A stretch of DNA of 64,000 nucleotides, from NCBI GenBank assembly GCA_028551475.1, contig CM052354.1, forward strand, positions 11,243,172-11,307,171, written 5' to 3'. A program made the translations under genes and the position numbers. The notes below the pieces were generated by a model, which ran no database searches, had not been told where the DNA came from, and saw only the letters and a list, made by a program, of their open reading frames with translations. Each line of letters starts with the position of its first letter. The stretch's first letter is position 1. Origin of the DNA: Casuarina equisetifolia. Lineage: Eukaryota > Streptophyta > Magnoliopsida > Fagales > Casuarinaceae. Positions 33,580 to 45,240 of this stretch are shown here, piece by piece.

Positions 33580-35300
33580 GAGATCGCACGAAATTGAAAA
33601 GGGGAGTGGCGTGGAGGTTTTCTTATATTATTTGTATCTTATTAAACATCAATGTTGAAGATAAGTCAAGTACGATGTAACAAGACGAAGCCACACTATT
33701 AACAAAATACGGAGAAATGTGCATATAACGACGAAAGAGAGGGAGACAACGAGGATCCTAAAATCAACCGACCATCGTCATTTGTCGGGTTAGAGAATCG
33801 GACAGCTGAGGCAGATAGACATTGACTAGTCTAGCAGTAGGTGAAGAGCCCGTGGATGCCAAGTTGTCACCAACTTCTACTCAACTTGTGTGATATTTAC
33901 CTTTGTGTTATTTATCCTTCCGAATCCAATAAAATCTTGCCAACCTTCTGGGCATTACAGAATTGCTATACACCTAGTGACTTTCTTCTCCTCACAGCTG
34001 GGCAATCCCTTCTTCTACGGTCTTTATGAACTTCTTCCTTCATTTATTTATGATGATTGACATTTTCCAATCTTGGCAGTTGGTTTACAATCTGCGGGAG
34101 CTGCAACAGGTGACGTCTTTTCTTTTCCATAGCTGCTATTCCTTGATTGAGTTTGGATGAACTGAATACAAATGAATGTTCAGTTATGAATTTTTAGAGT
34201 AATGACATGTATTATTTTTATGATAAGTACTTTAAACTTATTAACAAAATTTGAAATATTATTAAAATTTATTTGAAAAGGCTTCACCGTTTTTCAGTTC
34301 AAGATCATTAAAATTATTAAAGTGTATAATCGTTAGTGGTCTCTTTGTATGAGCAATTGTTGCTAACCTTTTAATATCAACTTAAAATTTATACATTCAA
34401 AATATAAGCTTTTACTTTTCTCATTTTTCTTTTGGTGGCACACAAGAAAATCTAACCTACTTAAATAAGGCAATACAAATAGGAAACATAAAGGGGGAAA
34501 TTTTGCTACTCACTAGGTGTATCAACATCCAATTTGAACACATAGATCATCTTCTACACCTTCCAATAAATACGCCTTTGCTCACTTCATATTTAGCAAA
34601 TTTCTCATGCTTAGTAATATTTCTACTAATGTTGACTTAGAGATTAGTGAACATATTATTTTTCATAAAAGATTTTACAATACCATTAAAAATCTTGGAT
34701 ATATCTTTTTTGAATGAAAATTTACTTCCATCACCTAGTAAGGCATATTCGTTCTCCCAGGAACTCCTTTTTTAGGATTGGACTCACTTATGAGTTTGAG
34801 CAAAGTAGACAATGGTCTCTACTAGTTACATCTCCGTGGTAGATTTCCCACTGTTTGTTATTTTTATTTTTTATTTTTCAATTCTTCCAATTGTAATGCT
34901 TTCAATAAAAACTCTCTTTGTAATGTCAACATTAATAATAATAATAATAATAAATATAAATTCTCTTTTACATCAATGTTTGGATAATAGTTATTACTTC
35001 CTTGGCTTAAGGAGTCTTTGGATATGTGAATCTCGCAAATTAGGAGAGTTGGGATCAATAGGAAATGAAAAAGTATATAACAATACTTACCTTCATTACA
35101 AGTTTATTGTTTTCCTCACAAATTTTTTCATTTACACATATAGATACATGACAACATAAAATGTGAATCCCTAAAGTAGAAACTTCTATACTCTCACTCT
35201 CTTCGTTCTTCGCTGGTTTGATTCTCTTCTACCTTCCCCTTTGGCCTTCTTCCCATTGGGTTTTGGTCTCAGTTTATGACATTAAGCAACCCATCCAAAG
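33580..35300. other. Intergenic between CYP81 copies 3 and 4
   Basis: No supported gene. Includes an (ATA)n microsatellite at about 34932-34954. Confidence 0.5.
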
Positions 35301-36552
35301 TCAAGATAGACTGTTCAAACATCATCCACTGAATGAGAAAGAAGTTTGCTCATAATGGAGCGTGGCCTACACATGGCCTCCAACGCCACTGCTTTGGGCA
35401 TGGTGAACCCACTATCCTCGGTCATGTCAACCTCCTCCTCGCTAACCCTCTTCCAGTCAAAGCACTGAATCAATGAACCCAAAGCCAAAGCCAACGTCCA
35501 TTGGGCGAGACATGTCCCAGGACAAGCCCTCCTCCCCATCCCAAATGGCATGAACCTAGGTGCCTTAACCTCCCTATTATCGAACCTCTCCGGCTTAAAA
35601 CACGTCGCATCCTCCCACACCTTTGGGTCTCTTTGTATAGCCCACGCATTGGCCAACAACATTGTGTTACGTGGTATATCATATCCTTCAATCCTATAAT
35701 CATCCGAGGGCATATGGGGCACTAGTAGTGGGGTAGCCGGGTACAATCGAAGGGTTTCCAAGATTATGCTTGAAAGGTAGCTCAAGCTAGAGAAGTCTAA
35801 CTCGTCGATCAATTTCTCCTGTCCAACGTGGCTGTCTAGCTCAGCTCTAGCCTTGTTCAACACAACAGTATTGTTGAGAAGATTGGACATCGCCCATTCC
35901 AATGTTACTGCTGTCGTGTCGGTCCCTGCAAGCAGCAAGTCCTGTTCCATACAAATAGGGATTAAGAGTTACTGATAAAAAGGAGAGGTAAGTCATTAAT
36001 TGTGGGTGACATGCACGAAGCACATTGCACGTGATCATAATTTCGTTGCAAGGTCTATCTACTCCGACTGCCACTTAGCTGCCGAAATAAATAAATAAAA
36101 GGAATCTTGAAAGAGAGTATTTGCTACACTCACCAAAACAAGTGCTTTGATATTCTGGTCGGTATAGTCATGCGGATGAGATTTCCGTAAAGAAAGAAGA
36201 TGGTCTATCATAGTGTTTCCCCCCTCCTCCTTACCCCTCTTCTCATCAAGAAGACCTTGCAAGAAGGTATCTATTATTTTGGCCAGTCCTCTCAACCTAT
36301 TCTCTAAACCCCCGTGATCAATCCAACGCAAAATGGGCACAAATTCTTGAGGATTCGATGCCCCTGTATTCGTGAAAGCTACTCTCATTATCTCCTTAAA
36401 CTGCCTCCCCTCTTCCTCTTCTTTCACGTCCTCTTCGTACTTGTGGTATCGCTTCCCCGCTACCATTCTCATTATGATGTTAAGGGTAAGATCCGAGAAC
36501 AATGATTTCAGCTCCACCCGGGCGAATTCTTGGCTCGAGTTACGTGACAATT

Positions 36553-36629
36553 TGTTATGGTGTTAAGAGTTATTGGGCCTGTTTCCCCACAAGGAGTTCT
36601 TCTTTTGGCTTAGTGGTAAGTTCATAACA
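36553..36629 (+). repeat. Left short LTR of the composite element
   Basis: 77 bp, TG...CA. The partner at 45544-45606 matches its last 63 bases with a few substitutions; the first 14 bases are not recognisable on the right side. Such tiny LTRs characterise TRIM elements. Contains an A-box-like TGGCTTAGTGG (36606-36616). Confidence 0.75.
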
Positions 36630-36668
36630 ATTGATATCAAAGTCAGGTTTTGATCCTGAGTTCGAATC
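36630..36668 (+). other. Primer-binding-site region and B-box-like motif
   Basis: ATTGATATCAAAGTCAGG right after the LTR corresponds to the initiator-Met tRNA primer site ATTGGTATCAGAGCC with substitutions. GAGTTCGAATC at 36658-36668 resembles a Pol III B box. Confidence 0.5.
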
Positions 36669-37121
36669 TTGGTAGGTGTAGTATGAAGGAATATGAGGGG
36701 AAAGAGCCCTAACAGTCCCCGCAGCTGGCATGGTGAATGTGGAAAATTTATGGGTTATTTTGATTATGTGATCCATGTATGTGAATATAAGGAAGATATT
36801 TTTATTTGGAATGCTAAAATTGCAAGTTACAGTGGAACGGGGGATAAATGTTGGCTTGAGGAAAAAAAAAAGAACGTGCTTTAATGATTGAAGATGTTCA
36901 CAGGGGCATGCGGCAATTTCTGAGTGTTAAGCTTCATAATCCTATAACAGTTGTTATTGACAAAGAAAGAGAGCCCAATTTTTGTAATGGAGAGGGCTCG
37001 GATTTCCCCAGGTCAGGCTTCTTGAAATCATTCCTAGCATTTTCCAAGTGTCTCGATCACGTTCGGTATTCGGCAAGAAGGGAAAAGCTGAATTCGCTAT
37101 TGAGAATGGTGGCATGATTGA

Positions 37122-38195
37122 TGTAGGACACCAAGTCCCTATAGATGGCTTTTTATTTGTTTCAGGACTGCAGAGTTAGTTGATAAGTCCAGATTAATTG
37201 GGAAAAAGGTGCCCGTAAAGGTGAATTTGAATGGAGTGACAAGCATTATAGTTGCCATCATTAAAGGAAGTCATAAATGGGTCTGTGGCGATGAGCTAAT
37301 GTGTTTGTATAAAGCTGTAGTAGTCTCAGAAGCTATAATGAAAAGGGGAGACTTCTATGACCCGTGGAGGCTTTGCACTATGAGACAATTAAAGGAATTA
37401 GAGGGAGTTGGAATGAAGATTTATTTTAAGGCTATAGAGGAGATTTTTGCGAGTGAAGAAGTACAAGACATTTTCAACATGGAAAGAGAAAAGCTTCGAG
37501 AGATGGCGGCTTTAGCATTTTTCTACTGGGGAAGGATTCACATGTCAAAAGCGATAAGGGAAAAAGGAAAAAAGAGAGGCGAGAAAAGGAAAAGAGGGAA
37601 TTATGGTGGAAGGGAGAAGAATTGTTATGGAAAGAGACTAAGAGAAAGAAAAAGAGGGCTTTTCATAATTGGTACCATCAACACATACGTAGTAGGGCAG
37701 TTGAAAGAGTACGATGGTAAGGAGCTGGTTCCTATAACCAAGAAAGGCTTGAAGCTTGACAAAGAGAGTAAGGAAGAGGAGCAACAAGGGGAGGAGAAAG
37801 AGTCCTTCGAGAATTTCTGCAAGACCATGAAGGTCATCTTGGATGACAAAATTGAGAAGGTTGTCATTTGGGGCAGAATTGTGGCCTCTCTCTACGGCTT
37901 GGTGACGAAAGAGTATGGTTGGTCGAAGAAAATGGAAAGGGTCATTAAGGTTCTAGATTTTATTTGTACTGGGTTTGGTTGGGTTGTCTTGTATTGGTCT
38001 AAGTTGTTGGACTATTTTATTAAGTCTTTAGTTTTTATGTTTCTTGTAATTTCTCAAAGCTTAAGGACAAGCTTTGTTAAAGGGGGATGGAATGTTATGG
38101 GTCTAGTTTTGGGCCCAATGTATAAGTTGGCCCAGGTCTATTTTAGCCTTTTATATTTCATTCCTTGTAACATGAGAGGCACTTTTGATGAATGA
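37122..38195 (+). CDS. Unknown ORF of up to 357 residues in the composite element
   Basis: The frame is open from 37122 to the stop ending at 38195; no ATG lies near the front, and GTG at 37209 or later ATGs (for example about 37321-37350) are possible starts. TTTATTTGTTTCAG just before GACTGCAG (37166) looks like a splice acceptor, so it may be an exon. The N-terminal half is charged, with a Lys/Arg/Glu-rich centre (residues around KGKKRGEKRKRG), and the C-terminal 110 residues have two strongly hydrophobic segments (around LDFICTGFGWVVLYW through FMFLVI, and VMGLVLGPMYKLAQVYFSLL). No known domain was recognised. It could be a captured host exon or an element-specific protein; expression is unknown. 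Confidence 0.4.
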   Translation, partial: CRTPSPYRWLFICFRTAELVDKSRLIGKKVPVKVNLNGVTSIIVAIIKGSHKWVCGDELMCLYKAVVVSEAIMKRGDFYDPWRLCTMRQLKELEGVGMKIYFKAIEEIFASEEVQDIFNMEREKLREMAALAFFYWGRIHMSKAIREKGKKRGEKRKRGNYGGREKNCYGKRLRERKRGLFIIGTINTYVVGQLKEYDGKELVPITKKGLKLDKESKEEEQQGEEKESFENFCKTMKVILDDKIEKVVIWGRIVASLYGLVTKEYGWSKKMERVIKVLDFICTGFGWVVLYWSKLLDYFIKSLVFMFLVISQSLRTSFVKGGWNVMGLVLGPMYKLAQVYFSLLYFIPCNMRGTFDE

Positions 38196-38371
38196 AAACT
38201 CAACTTTAACCATGGTGGAGTCTCCCTTAGAGACCAGAGGTGCCGTGTCTCCCTTGATCGGAGTTGTTGGTCTCCCTTTGATGAGACCAGAATCATGTTT
38301 TTTCCAAGGCTCAAATTTAGTATCCGAACCGGCTGTTCCGACTGACTCATATCAGACTGGTAACAAATGGT

Positions 38372-38637
38372 ATTTGGGGTGATCTGGATATCGTAACAAA
38401 GGTATTGTGTAGTGAATTGGAGGATCAAACAAGCTCTCGAAAACTCAGACACTATTTTATGAGCAATGTAGATAAAGAGTATGACAAACACGGTCAGAAT
38501 AGCAAGTGGAATATAATAGGATAAGTCAATGGATGGTGAGGTCATGCTCAATGATGAACAATGAGAAAGCTAGAAGATGTGAAAGCAACGTGAAATATAA
38601 GTAATAAACACATAGGTAGCACATATATTAAGAACAA
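38372..38637 (-). repeat. Inverted copy of Gypsy LTR end and leader
   Basis: Matches 43715-43980 in opposite orientation with few substitutions, covering the 3' end of the Gypsy LTR and its leader. One end abuts a TRIM. Indicates an inversion or a second Gypsy copy in the other direction. Confidence 0.8.
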
Positions 38638-38968
38638 TGTAACGAACCCAACCATTGAGCCAAAAGGCCTAAGCTTGTTGGCATGGCGGGTTTAATTACC
38701 TTTAAGACCGTAACATTCCACCACGCTCCGCAGCCGACAGCCCCAACGGTCCACTCCACGACGGCTCCACATTGGCCCCATGCGTTTAGGTGCCCCTTCG
38801 GTCCATGACGTTTTTCGCCAAGTAGCCCTTTTCGTAGGTTGCCCCTTTCATGGTTTGAACTCCAGATATGGTGTTTGGCTTTGATACCAAATATAACGAA
38901 CCCAACCATTGAGCCAAAAGGCCTAAGCCTATTGGCATGGCGGGTTCAATTACCTTTAAGATCGTAAC
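38638..38968 (-). mobile_element. TRIM element A
   Basis: Two direct repeats of about 77 bp (38638-38715 and 38892-38968), TGTAACGAACCC...CGTAACA, enclose 176 bases. In minus orientation the primer site TTTGGTATCAAAGCC lies next to the 5' LTR (38874-38890). No coding capacity, as expected for terminal-repeat retrotransposons in miniature. Confidence 0.75.
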
Positions 38969-39272
38969 TTAAAGGTAATTGAACCTGTCATGCCAACAGG
39001 CTTAGGCCTTTTGGCTCAATGGTTGGGTTCGTTACTTTTGGTGTCAGACCCAAACCCCATATCTGGAGTTCAAACCATGAAAGGGGCGACCTACGAAAAG
39101 GGCTACTTGGCGGAAAACATTATGGGCTGAAGGGGCGCCTAAATGCATGGGGCCAATGTAGAGCCATCTGGGCGTCAGCTGTAAAGCGTGGTGGAATGTT
39201 ATGATCTTAAAGGTAATTGCACCCGCCATGCCAACAGGCTGAGGCCTTTTGGCTTAATGGTTGGGTTCGTTA
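38969..39272 (+). mobile_element. TRIM element B, inverted against A
   Basis: Same family, opposite orientation: LTRs about 38969-39036 (front truncated) and 39197-39272, primer site TTTTGGTGTCAGACCC next to the first LTR. It joins TRIM A without spacer and joins the Gypsy gag within TATTTTGCC on the right. Confidence 0.7.
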
Positions 39273-39900
39273 TTTTGCCTATCATGGTACACCTGAGGAA
39301 GAAAAAAATGTACTGGCGGCTTGGAATCTTGAAGGGGAAACTCAAATATGGTATCAATTTTGTTCGGGGAGCATTAAGAACTCCCAGTGACATGGGAAAA
39401 CCTTACTACTAGTTTATGTGAACGATTTGGGCCTTCAAAGTTCCAGGATTTTTTTGGAGAACTCATAAAGCTACAACAAACGGGGAGCGTTGCAGAGTAT
39501 TTTAACTAGTTCTCATGCTTGATGCTGAAATTTGGAAAGTTAATCACAGAGCAACAAGTCGGGTGCTTTACCAGTGGCCTAAAAGAATCACTCTGGGCTG
39601 AGGTTATGGCTAGTCATCTAACAAATCTATCTGTCGCAGTTGGACTAGCTAGGTTGTATGAGTTTCGGAATGCTGCCAGAAGAATAGGACAAGGTCCTGT
39701 TAAAAAAAATACTAGCAGCACTCTAACCAGCACACGAACCAACCTCTCAATCAAGAAGCTCACTTCTGAAGAGATGGCTAACCGTAGAGCAAAAGGCCTT
39801 TGTTATAATGCAATGATCAATTCAGTCTCGGCCACAAATGTCGAAGGCTATTCTTACTCGAAGGAATACCGGACAAAGAAGAAGGAGTTGACAACCTAGA
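39273..39900 (+). pseudogene. Gypsy gag, C-terminal part
   Basis: Starts mid-gag (frame LAAWNLEGETQIWY, retrotransposon-gag domain) and continues LCERFGPSKFQDFFGEL and the 126-codon ORF 39519-39899. Its first 230 bases duplicate 44430-44652. Shifts and stops are present. Confidence 0.75.
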
Positions 39901-39949
39901 AGAAAAAGAAGAGGATCCAGGAGAATGTGATGAAGCAGTAAAAGTGTCC

Positions 39950-40440
39950 CTACATGCGATGCAAGGTTCTTTCAACCCAAGTACTATGAAGTTGGAGGGC
40001 TAGATGAAAAACCAGCGAAAGAACATACGAGTGCTTGTGGATACGAGTAGTTCACACAACTTCATGAGTGAGATATTAGCAAGGAAACTGTGCCTGCAAC
40101 CAGATCTCAAAAAAGAGCTAAAAGTCATGATTGCATATGGGAATCAAGTTCTTAGCAAGGGATAGTGTACCAACGTTGAACTAGAAATACAAGGTAACTC
40201 TTTCATCTTGGATTTATATATTTTACCCCTTCAAGGAACAGATATTGTCTTGGGTGCTCAGTGGTTGGTGACTCTTGGTCTAATCCTTTAGGATTTTGCT
40301 CAGCTTACTATGAAATTTAAGTTACAAGGACGGAGCATCCTTTTACAAGGAAGGGCTGTGGACTTTCTAAAATTGGTGGATGGAAATCAAGCATGCAAGG
40401 AAATAATGAAGGAAAAACAAGGCGTGTTGTTATAGATACT
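39950..40440 (+). pseudogene. Gypsy protease domain
   Basis: RVLVDTSSSHNFMSEILA (about 40028-40080) is a retropepsin active site with Gly changed to Ser, followed by DIVLGAQWLVTLG. Stops at about 40164, 40290 and 40434. Confidence 0.75.
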
Positions 40441-40489
40441 AACCTTTGAAAGGTCAGACAAAGAGCAAGGAGAAATAGAACCTGTTAGC

Positions 40490-43314
40490 ATGCTCAGGTT
40501 GTTACAGCAATTTCGGGATTTATTTAACAAACCGAATGGGTTACCTCCTGATAGAGATTGCAATCATCGAATCTTGTTAAAAGATCCACTCAAGTCAGTA
40601 GCGGTTCAACCATACCGTTACCCTCATTACCAAAAAACAGAGCTAGAAAAAATGGTGAAGGAATTACTACAAGCCGGTGTGGTACGACCCAGTACCCGTG
40701 CATTCTCCTCTCCTATTTTATTGGTGAAGAAAAAATATGGATCCTAGCGTTTATGTGTGGACTATCGAGCTTTAAATTGTCTCACCATCAAAGATTGCTT
40801 TCCGATGCCAACCATAGACGAGTTATTAGATGAACTTCATAGGGCAAGCATCTTTTTAAAATTAGATCTCCGATCTAGCTATTATCAAGTCAAGATGCAT
40901 CCTGAAGATATACATAAAACGGCTTTCCGAACCCACCAAGGACATTACGAATTTCTTGTAATGCCATTCGGACTGACAAATGCCCCATCAACCTTCCAAC
41001 CCCTCATGAATTCGGTATTTCAACCTTTTCTATGTAAATTCATTTTGGTATTCTTTGATGATATTTTAGTTTACAACCAAAATTTGGAAGACTATCTAGA
41101 GCATCTTAAAATGGTGTTTGAGATCTTACGACATCATCAACTGGTGTTGAAGGAATCAAAATGTGAATTTGCGAAGACCAGAATCAAATTTCTTGGACAC
41201 ACAGTCACACGAGATGGGGTGGGAGTAGATGAAGAAAAAATCACGGCCATCCTTCGTTGGCCAAAACCAACCACCATTAAGCAATTGCGAGGGTTCCTTG
41301 GATTAGCAGGATACTATTGTAGATTCTTCAGCAATTTTGGAAAAATTGCCGCCCCACTCACAGACATGCTCAAGAAGGATAATTTTTGTTGGATAGAATA
41401 GGCAGAGATGTCCTTTTCCAACCTCAAAGAAAAAACGAGTAAGCCTCCCATACTTGCACTGCCCAATTTTTCCTCACCCTTTGTTGTGCAATGTGATGCT
41501 TCTGGGGATAGGGTAGGTGTCGTTCTTACTCAGGACAAAAAACTAGTAGCATTCATGAGCCAAAAACTACATGGACGACACTTGTAACTTTCGGCTTATG
41601 AAAAAGAATTATTGGCCTTGGTGTTAGCTGTGCAAAAATGGAGGCATTACCCCCTCGGTGGCCATTTTATTGTACAAACGGACCAGCGAGGTCTTCAATA
41701 TCTTTGGGAGCAATGAATTTCAACACCGGCTCAGCAGAGGTGGCTTGCAAAATTACTCGGGCATGACTTTGAAATACACTATCTTCCAAGAAAAAGTAAC
41801 CACGTTGCTGATGCATTATCTAGCACCAACTCGAAAGAAACGGAAGTTGTCAATAAGAAGGAGAACGTGTTTGTCTACCATGAAAAAGAGTTACATGCCG
41901 AAAAGGTAGCGTGCTTGGCAATTTTGGCACCCATCCTAAAATGGTTACAACCCATACATGAAGAAAACCAATAAGATCCTTATCTCATTGGAATCACAAA
42001 TAGGATACAAAAAGGAGAAGTTGTGGGCCCCTGGGAATGGAAAAATGGAATAATTTTCTTCAAAGGACGAATTTATCTCCCAAAGCACTCACCATTCATC
42101 AATACTATTCTTGAAGAGATTCATGGTTCGGCACATGAAGGCTTTCACAAATCAATTCAAAAGGAGAGGGCAGTTTTTTATTGGGAAGGGATGAAAAGCA
42201 GTATGTTGGATGTCATTCAGAATTGTGAAATTTGCCAAAAAAACAAAAGTGAAAATGTGAATCCATCCCAGGATTACTTCAGCCACTATCCATCCCAGAA
42301 AACATTTGGGAAGATCTTTCAATGGACTTTATCGATGGACTTCCTCCTTCCAAAGGTAAAACATCCATCTTAGTTGTAGTGGATCGCTTATCAAAATTCA
42401 GTCATTTTATTGCCTTAAGCCATCCTTATTTGGCTACTTCAATTGCTCGTCTCTTTTTTTACCACATCTTGAAAATATATGGAATGCCACGGACCATAAC
42501 ATACGATAGAGATCCTATTTTTATGAACACATTTTGGAGGGAGTTATTTCGATTGCAAGGAACCATCATTAAATATTCTTCATCGTACCACCCCTAAACT
42601 GATGGTCAAACGGAGGCGGTGAATTGTACCCTTGAGATGTATCTTCAATGTTTCACAGGTGAAGAACCAAAAAATTGGGTTAATTGGTTGTCATGGGTAG
42701 AATACTGTTACAATACTAGTTTTCATTCAGCAACCAACAAAATTCCTTATGAAGTGGTATTTAATCGGCCCCCACCAACCTTACTTTCCTACATGCCCGA
42801 CACTACCAAAGTAGACTCAGTGGATAAAATCCTGAAGGATTATGACACAATACTTGGAGAGGTAAAGGAGCATATACAAAGGGCTTAAGTGAAGATGAAA
42901 AAATATTATGACCTTAAACGGAGGGAAGTGAATTATGATGTTGGAGAGTGGGTCTTTTTAAAGTTATGCCCATATAGACAGACCACTATTGCCATCCGAA
43001 AGTCTCTCAAGCTTTCTCCCAGATTCTATAGGCCATATCAGATCAAAGAAAAGATTAGGCGAGTTGCCTACCGGCTTGCACTTCCAGAAGATACTAAGGT
43101 ACATCCTGTATTCCACGTATCTAACCTCAAAAAATTTGTTGGAACTCCGTACAAGGTGGAAACTACTTTACCGAATCTCATGGAAGAAGGGAAAGCAATT
43201 TTCCCTAGTCCGCAAGCCGTCTTGGAAGAAAGGAAGTGCAAAAACCAACAGGAAATTTTAATACATTGGTATGGCATGTCACCTGCTAATGCAACTTGGG
43301 AGCCAAAGGAATAG
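40490..43314 (+). pseudogene. Chromodomain Gypsy pol: RT, RNase H, integrase, chromodomain
   Basis: RT from 40490 with VQPYRYPHYQKTELEKMV, CVDYRALNCLTIKDCFPMP, FLVMPFGLTNAPSTFQ and intact catalytic FFDDILVY, ending LGLAGYYCRFFSNFGKIAAPL. RNase H (41400-41830) is shifted. Integrase has the HHCC finger (AHEGFHKSIQKE, CEICQKN) and DDE parts MDFIDGLPPSKGK, YDRDPIF and TDGQTEAVN. The C-terminus PVFHVSNLKKF and a chromodomain-like block (EILIHWYG, ATWEPKE) mark a chromovirus. Stops at 40745, 41399, 42595 and 42886 plus shifts leave it inactive; several replace Gln codons. Confidence 0.9.
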
Positions 43315-43363
43315 ATTATGTGGCAATTTCCAAAGCTCAACCTTGAGGTCAAGGCTATAAACA

Positions 43364-43375
43364 ACAGGGGAGGGA
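43364..43375 (+). other. Gypsy polypurine tract
   Basis: ACAGGGGAGGGA immediately before TGTCACG, the normal plus-strand primer site at the 3' LTR of chromoviruses. Confidence 0.65.
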
Positions 43376-43780
43376 TGTCACGTTCCCCATGTCTCAAGTA
43401 ACTGCCAATGTTGACAAGCCTCCGTAAATAAAGTCAAAGAAGCTGAGAAACTGGAAGAGAGGCGTGCAGATAGAGCAATGCAGTTAGTAGCAGTTCCATA
43501 GCAATTTTATAATTATGTGTGTCTAGTGGTTATGTGTGTTATGTGTGTTATGTGTGTTATGTGTGTAAAAGCCTAGAAATCATCGGTAATTGAGGATGTG
43601 TAGTTACTGCATATAGATAAAGGCTAAAGAGAGGCAATCCAGGCAGAGAGTTGTTTTATTCAAGAACCCCAGGAGGTTGCGCTTCCCTCGAAGAAGTGTT
43701 GTACTGTTGTTCTTAATATATGTGCTATCTACGTGTTTATTACTTATATTTCACATTGCTTTCACATCTTCTAGCTTTCT
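43376..43780 (+). repeat. Gypsy LTR
   Basis: Starts TGTCACG after the polypurine tract. The right end is uncertain; a degraded primer-site-like TTCATCATTGAGC lies near 43786-43798. Contains five units of a GTTATGTGT-type repeat (43525-43567). Confidence 0.6.
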
Positions 43781-44049
43781 CATTGTTCATCATTGAGCAT
43801 GACCTCACCATCCACTAACTTATCCTATTATATTCCACTTGCTATTCTGACCATGCTTGTCATACTCTTTATCTACATTGCTTATAAAATAGTGTCTGAG
43901 TTTCTGAGAGCTTGTTTGATCCTCCAATTCACTACACAATACCTTTGTTACGATATCCAAATCACCCCAAATACCCATAATGCTTCCCATCCTTACTAAA
44001 ATCACCCAAATCCAGCCAAAATAAGTAAGAAAAGATCTTTATCCAACCT

Positions 44050-44652
44050 TGTCTCACGTGACTTCACAATAGAACCACTTGTTACCAGAGCCATAGCCCA
44101 AGCACGCTACAATCTGGTATCAAAGCTGAACAATCTACCGGTGCCAGAAACACACAACATCACCATGAAACAATGATTAGAACGACTAGAAGCTAAGAAC
44201 AATCGTCGCTTTGGAGAGCTGGTAGAAGCATTGCAGCAACTAACCACAGAATTACGTTCTAGGCCAAAAGTTGGAGGACCTTCTTAAACTCGCTAGGAAA
44301 ATGGTGGTGATCGTGAAGAAAGTAGAGGTGGTAATCACAATGGACAAAGGAATCGGGCCGTGAAAATGGATTTTTCACATTACGATGGGACGGAATACCC
44401 CCTTGGATGGATTTACAGAGCAAATCAATATTTTGCCTATCATGGTACACCTGAGGAAGAAAAAAATGTACTAGCGGCTTGGAATCTTGAAGGGGAAACT
44501 CAAATATGGTATCAATTGTTGTTTGGGGAGCATTCGGAACTCCCGGCGACATGGGAAAACCTTACTACTAGTTTATGTGAACGATTTGGGCCTTCAAAGT
44601 TCCAGGATTTTTTTGGAGAACTCACAAAGCTACAACAAACGGGGAGCGTTGC
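44050..44652 (+). pseudogene. Second Gypsy gag, N-terminal part
   Basis: After the LTR and leader, gag starts again (TRAIAQARYNLVSKLN; then an open frame 44360-44652 with FSHYDGTEYPLGWIYRANQY). It stops abruptly at the same residues that 39505 passes through, where a TRIM-like repeat follows. The order pol, LTR, gag shows two tandem copies sharing one LTR, or a circular permutation. Confidence 0.75.
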
Positions 44653-44654
44653 TT

Positions 44655-45240
44655 TTTGTTCCGTGGTTCGATTCTCGAGACATGGGTTTGTTGGGATTTT
44701 CCTGGGAGGCAGCATGGGCGGGAGGCAGCCGAGTGAGCGTGAGTCTGGGCCCATTCGTGGCGTGAGACCGGGTCTGTGAGTCCGGGCCTAGGGGGGTTCT
44801 AGATGTGGCCTGCCGAGAGTCGGGCTACGGAGCGTGGTGGATCTATAATGGGCTTAAGAGTAATTGAGGGGCCACAGCACTAGCTAGTTCTGGCTTTTGG
44901 CTTAGTGGTTCCCTTGTAATAATTTGGTATCAGAGCCAAACTCGTTCCGTGGTTCGATTCCCGGGACATGGGTTTGCTGGGATTTTCTTGGGAGGCTAGG
45001 AGGCAGGGAGGCAGCGCGGGTCGGAGGTAGCCGAGTGAGCGTGAGTCCGGGCCCATTCATGTGTGAGATCGGGTCTGTAAGTTCGGGCCTAGTGGGGTTC
45101 TAGATGTGGCTTGCCGAGAGTCGGGCTGCGGAGCGTGGTGGATCTGTAACGGGCTTAAGAGTAATTGAGGGGCCACACCACTAGCTAGTTCTGGCTTTTG
45201 GCTTAGTGGTTCCCTCGTTATAATTTGGTATCAGAGCCAA
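44655..45240 (+). repeat. Two tandem TRIM-like units of 286 bp
   Basis: CCGTGGTTCGATTC at 44661 recurs at 44947, and all sequence between repeats closely. Each has a primer site TTTGGTATCAGAGCC (44923-44937, 45226-45240) preceded by a short LTR-like stretch containing TGGCTTAGTGGTTCCC. These are fused LTR-internal units of a TRIM family different from A/B. Confidence 0.75.

Noticed and set aside
34036-34110. Possible exon (LQSAGAATG reading)
   Set aside because: Too short and no neighbouring exon; not supported.
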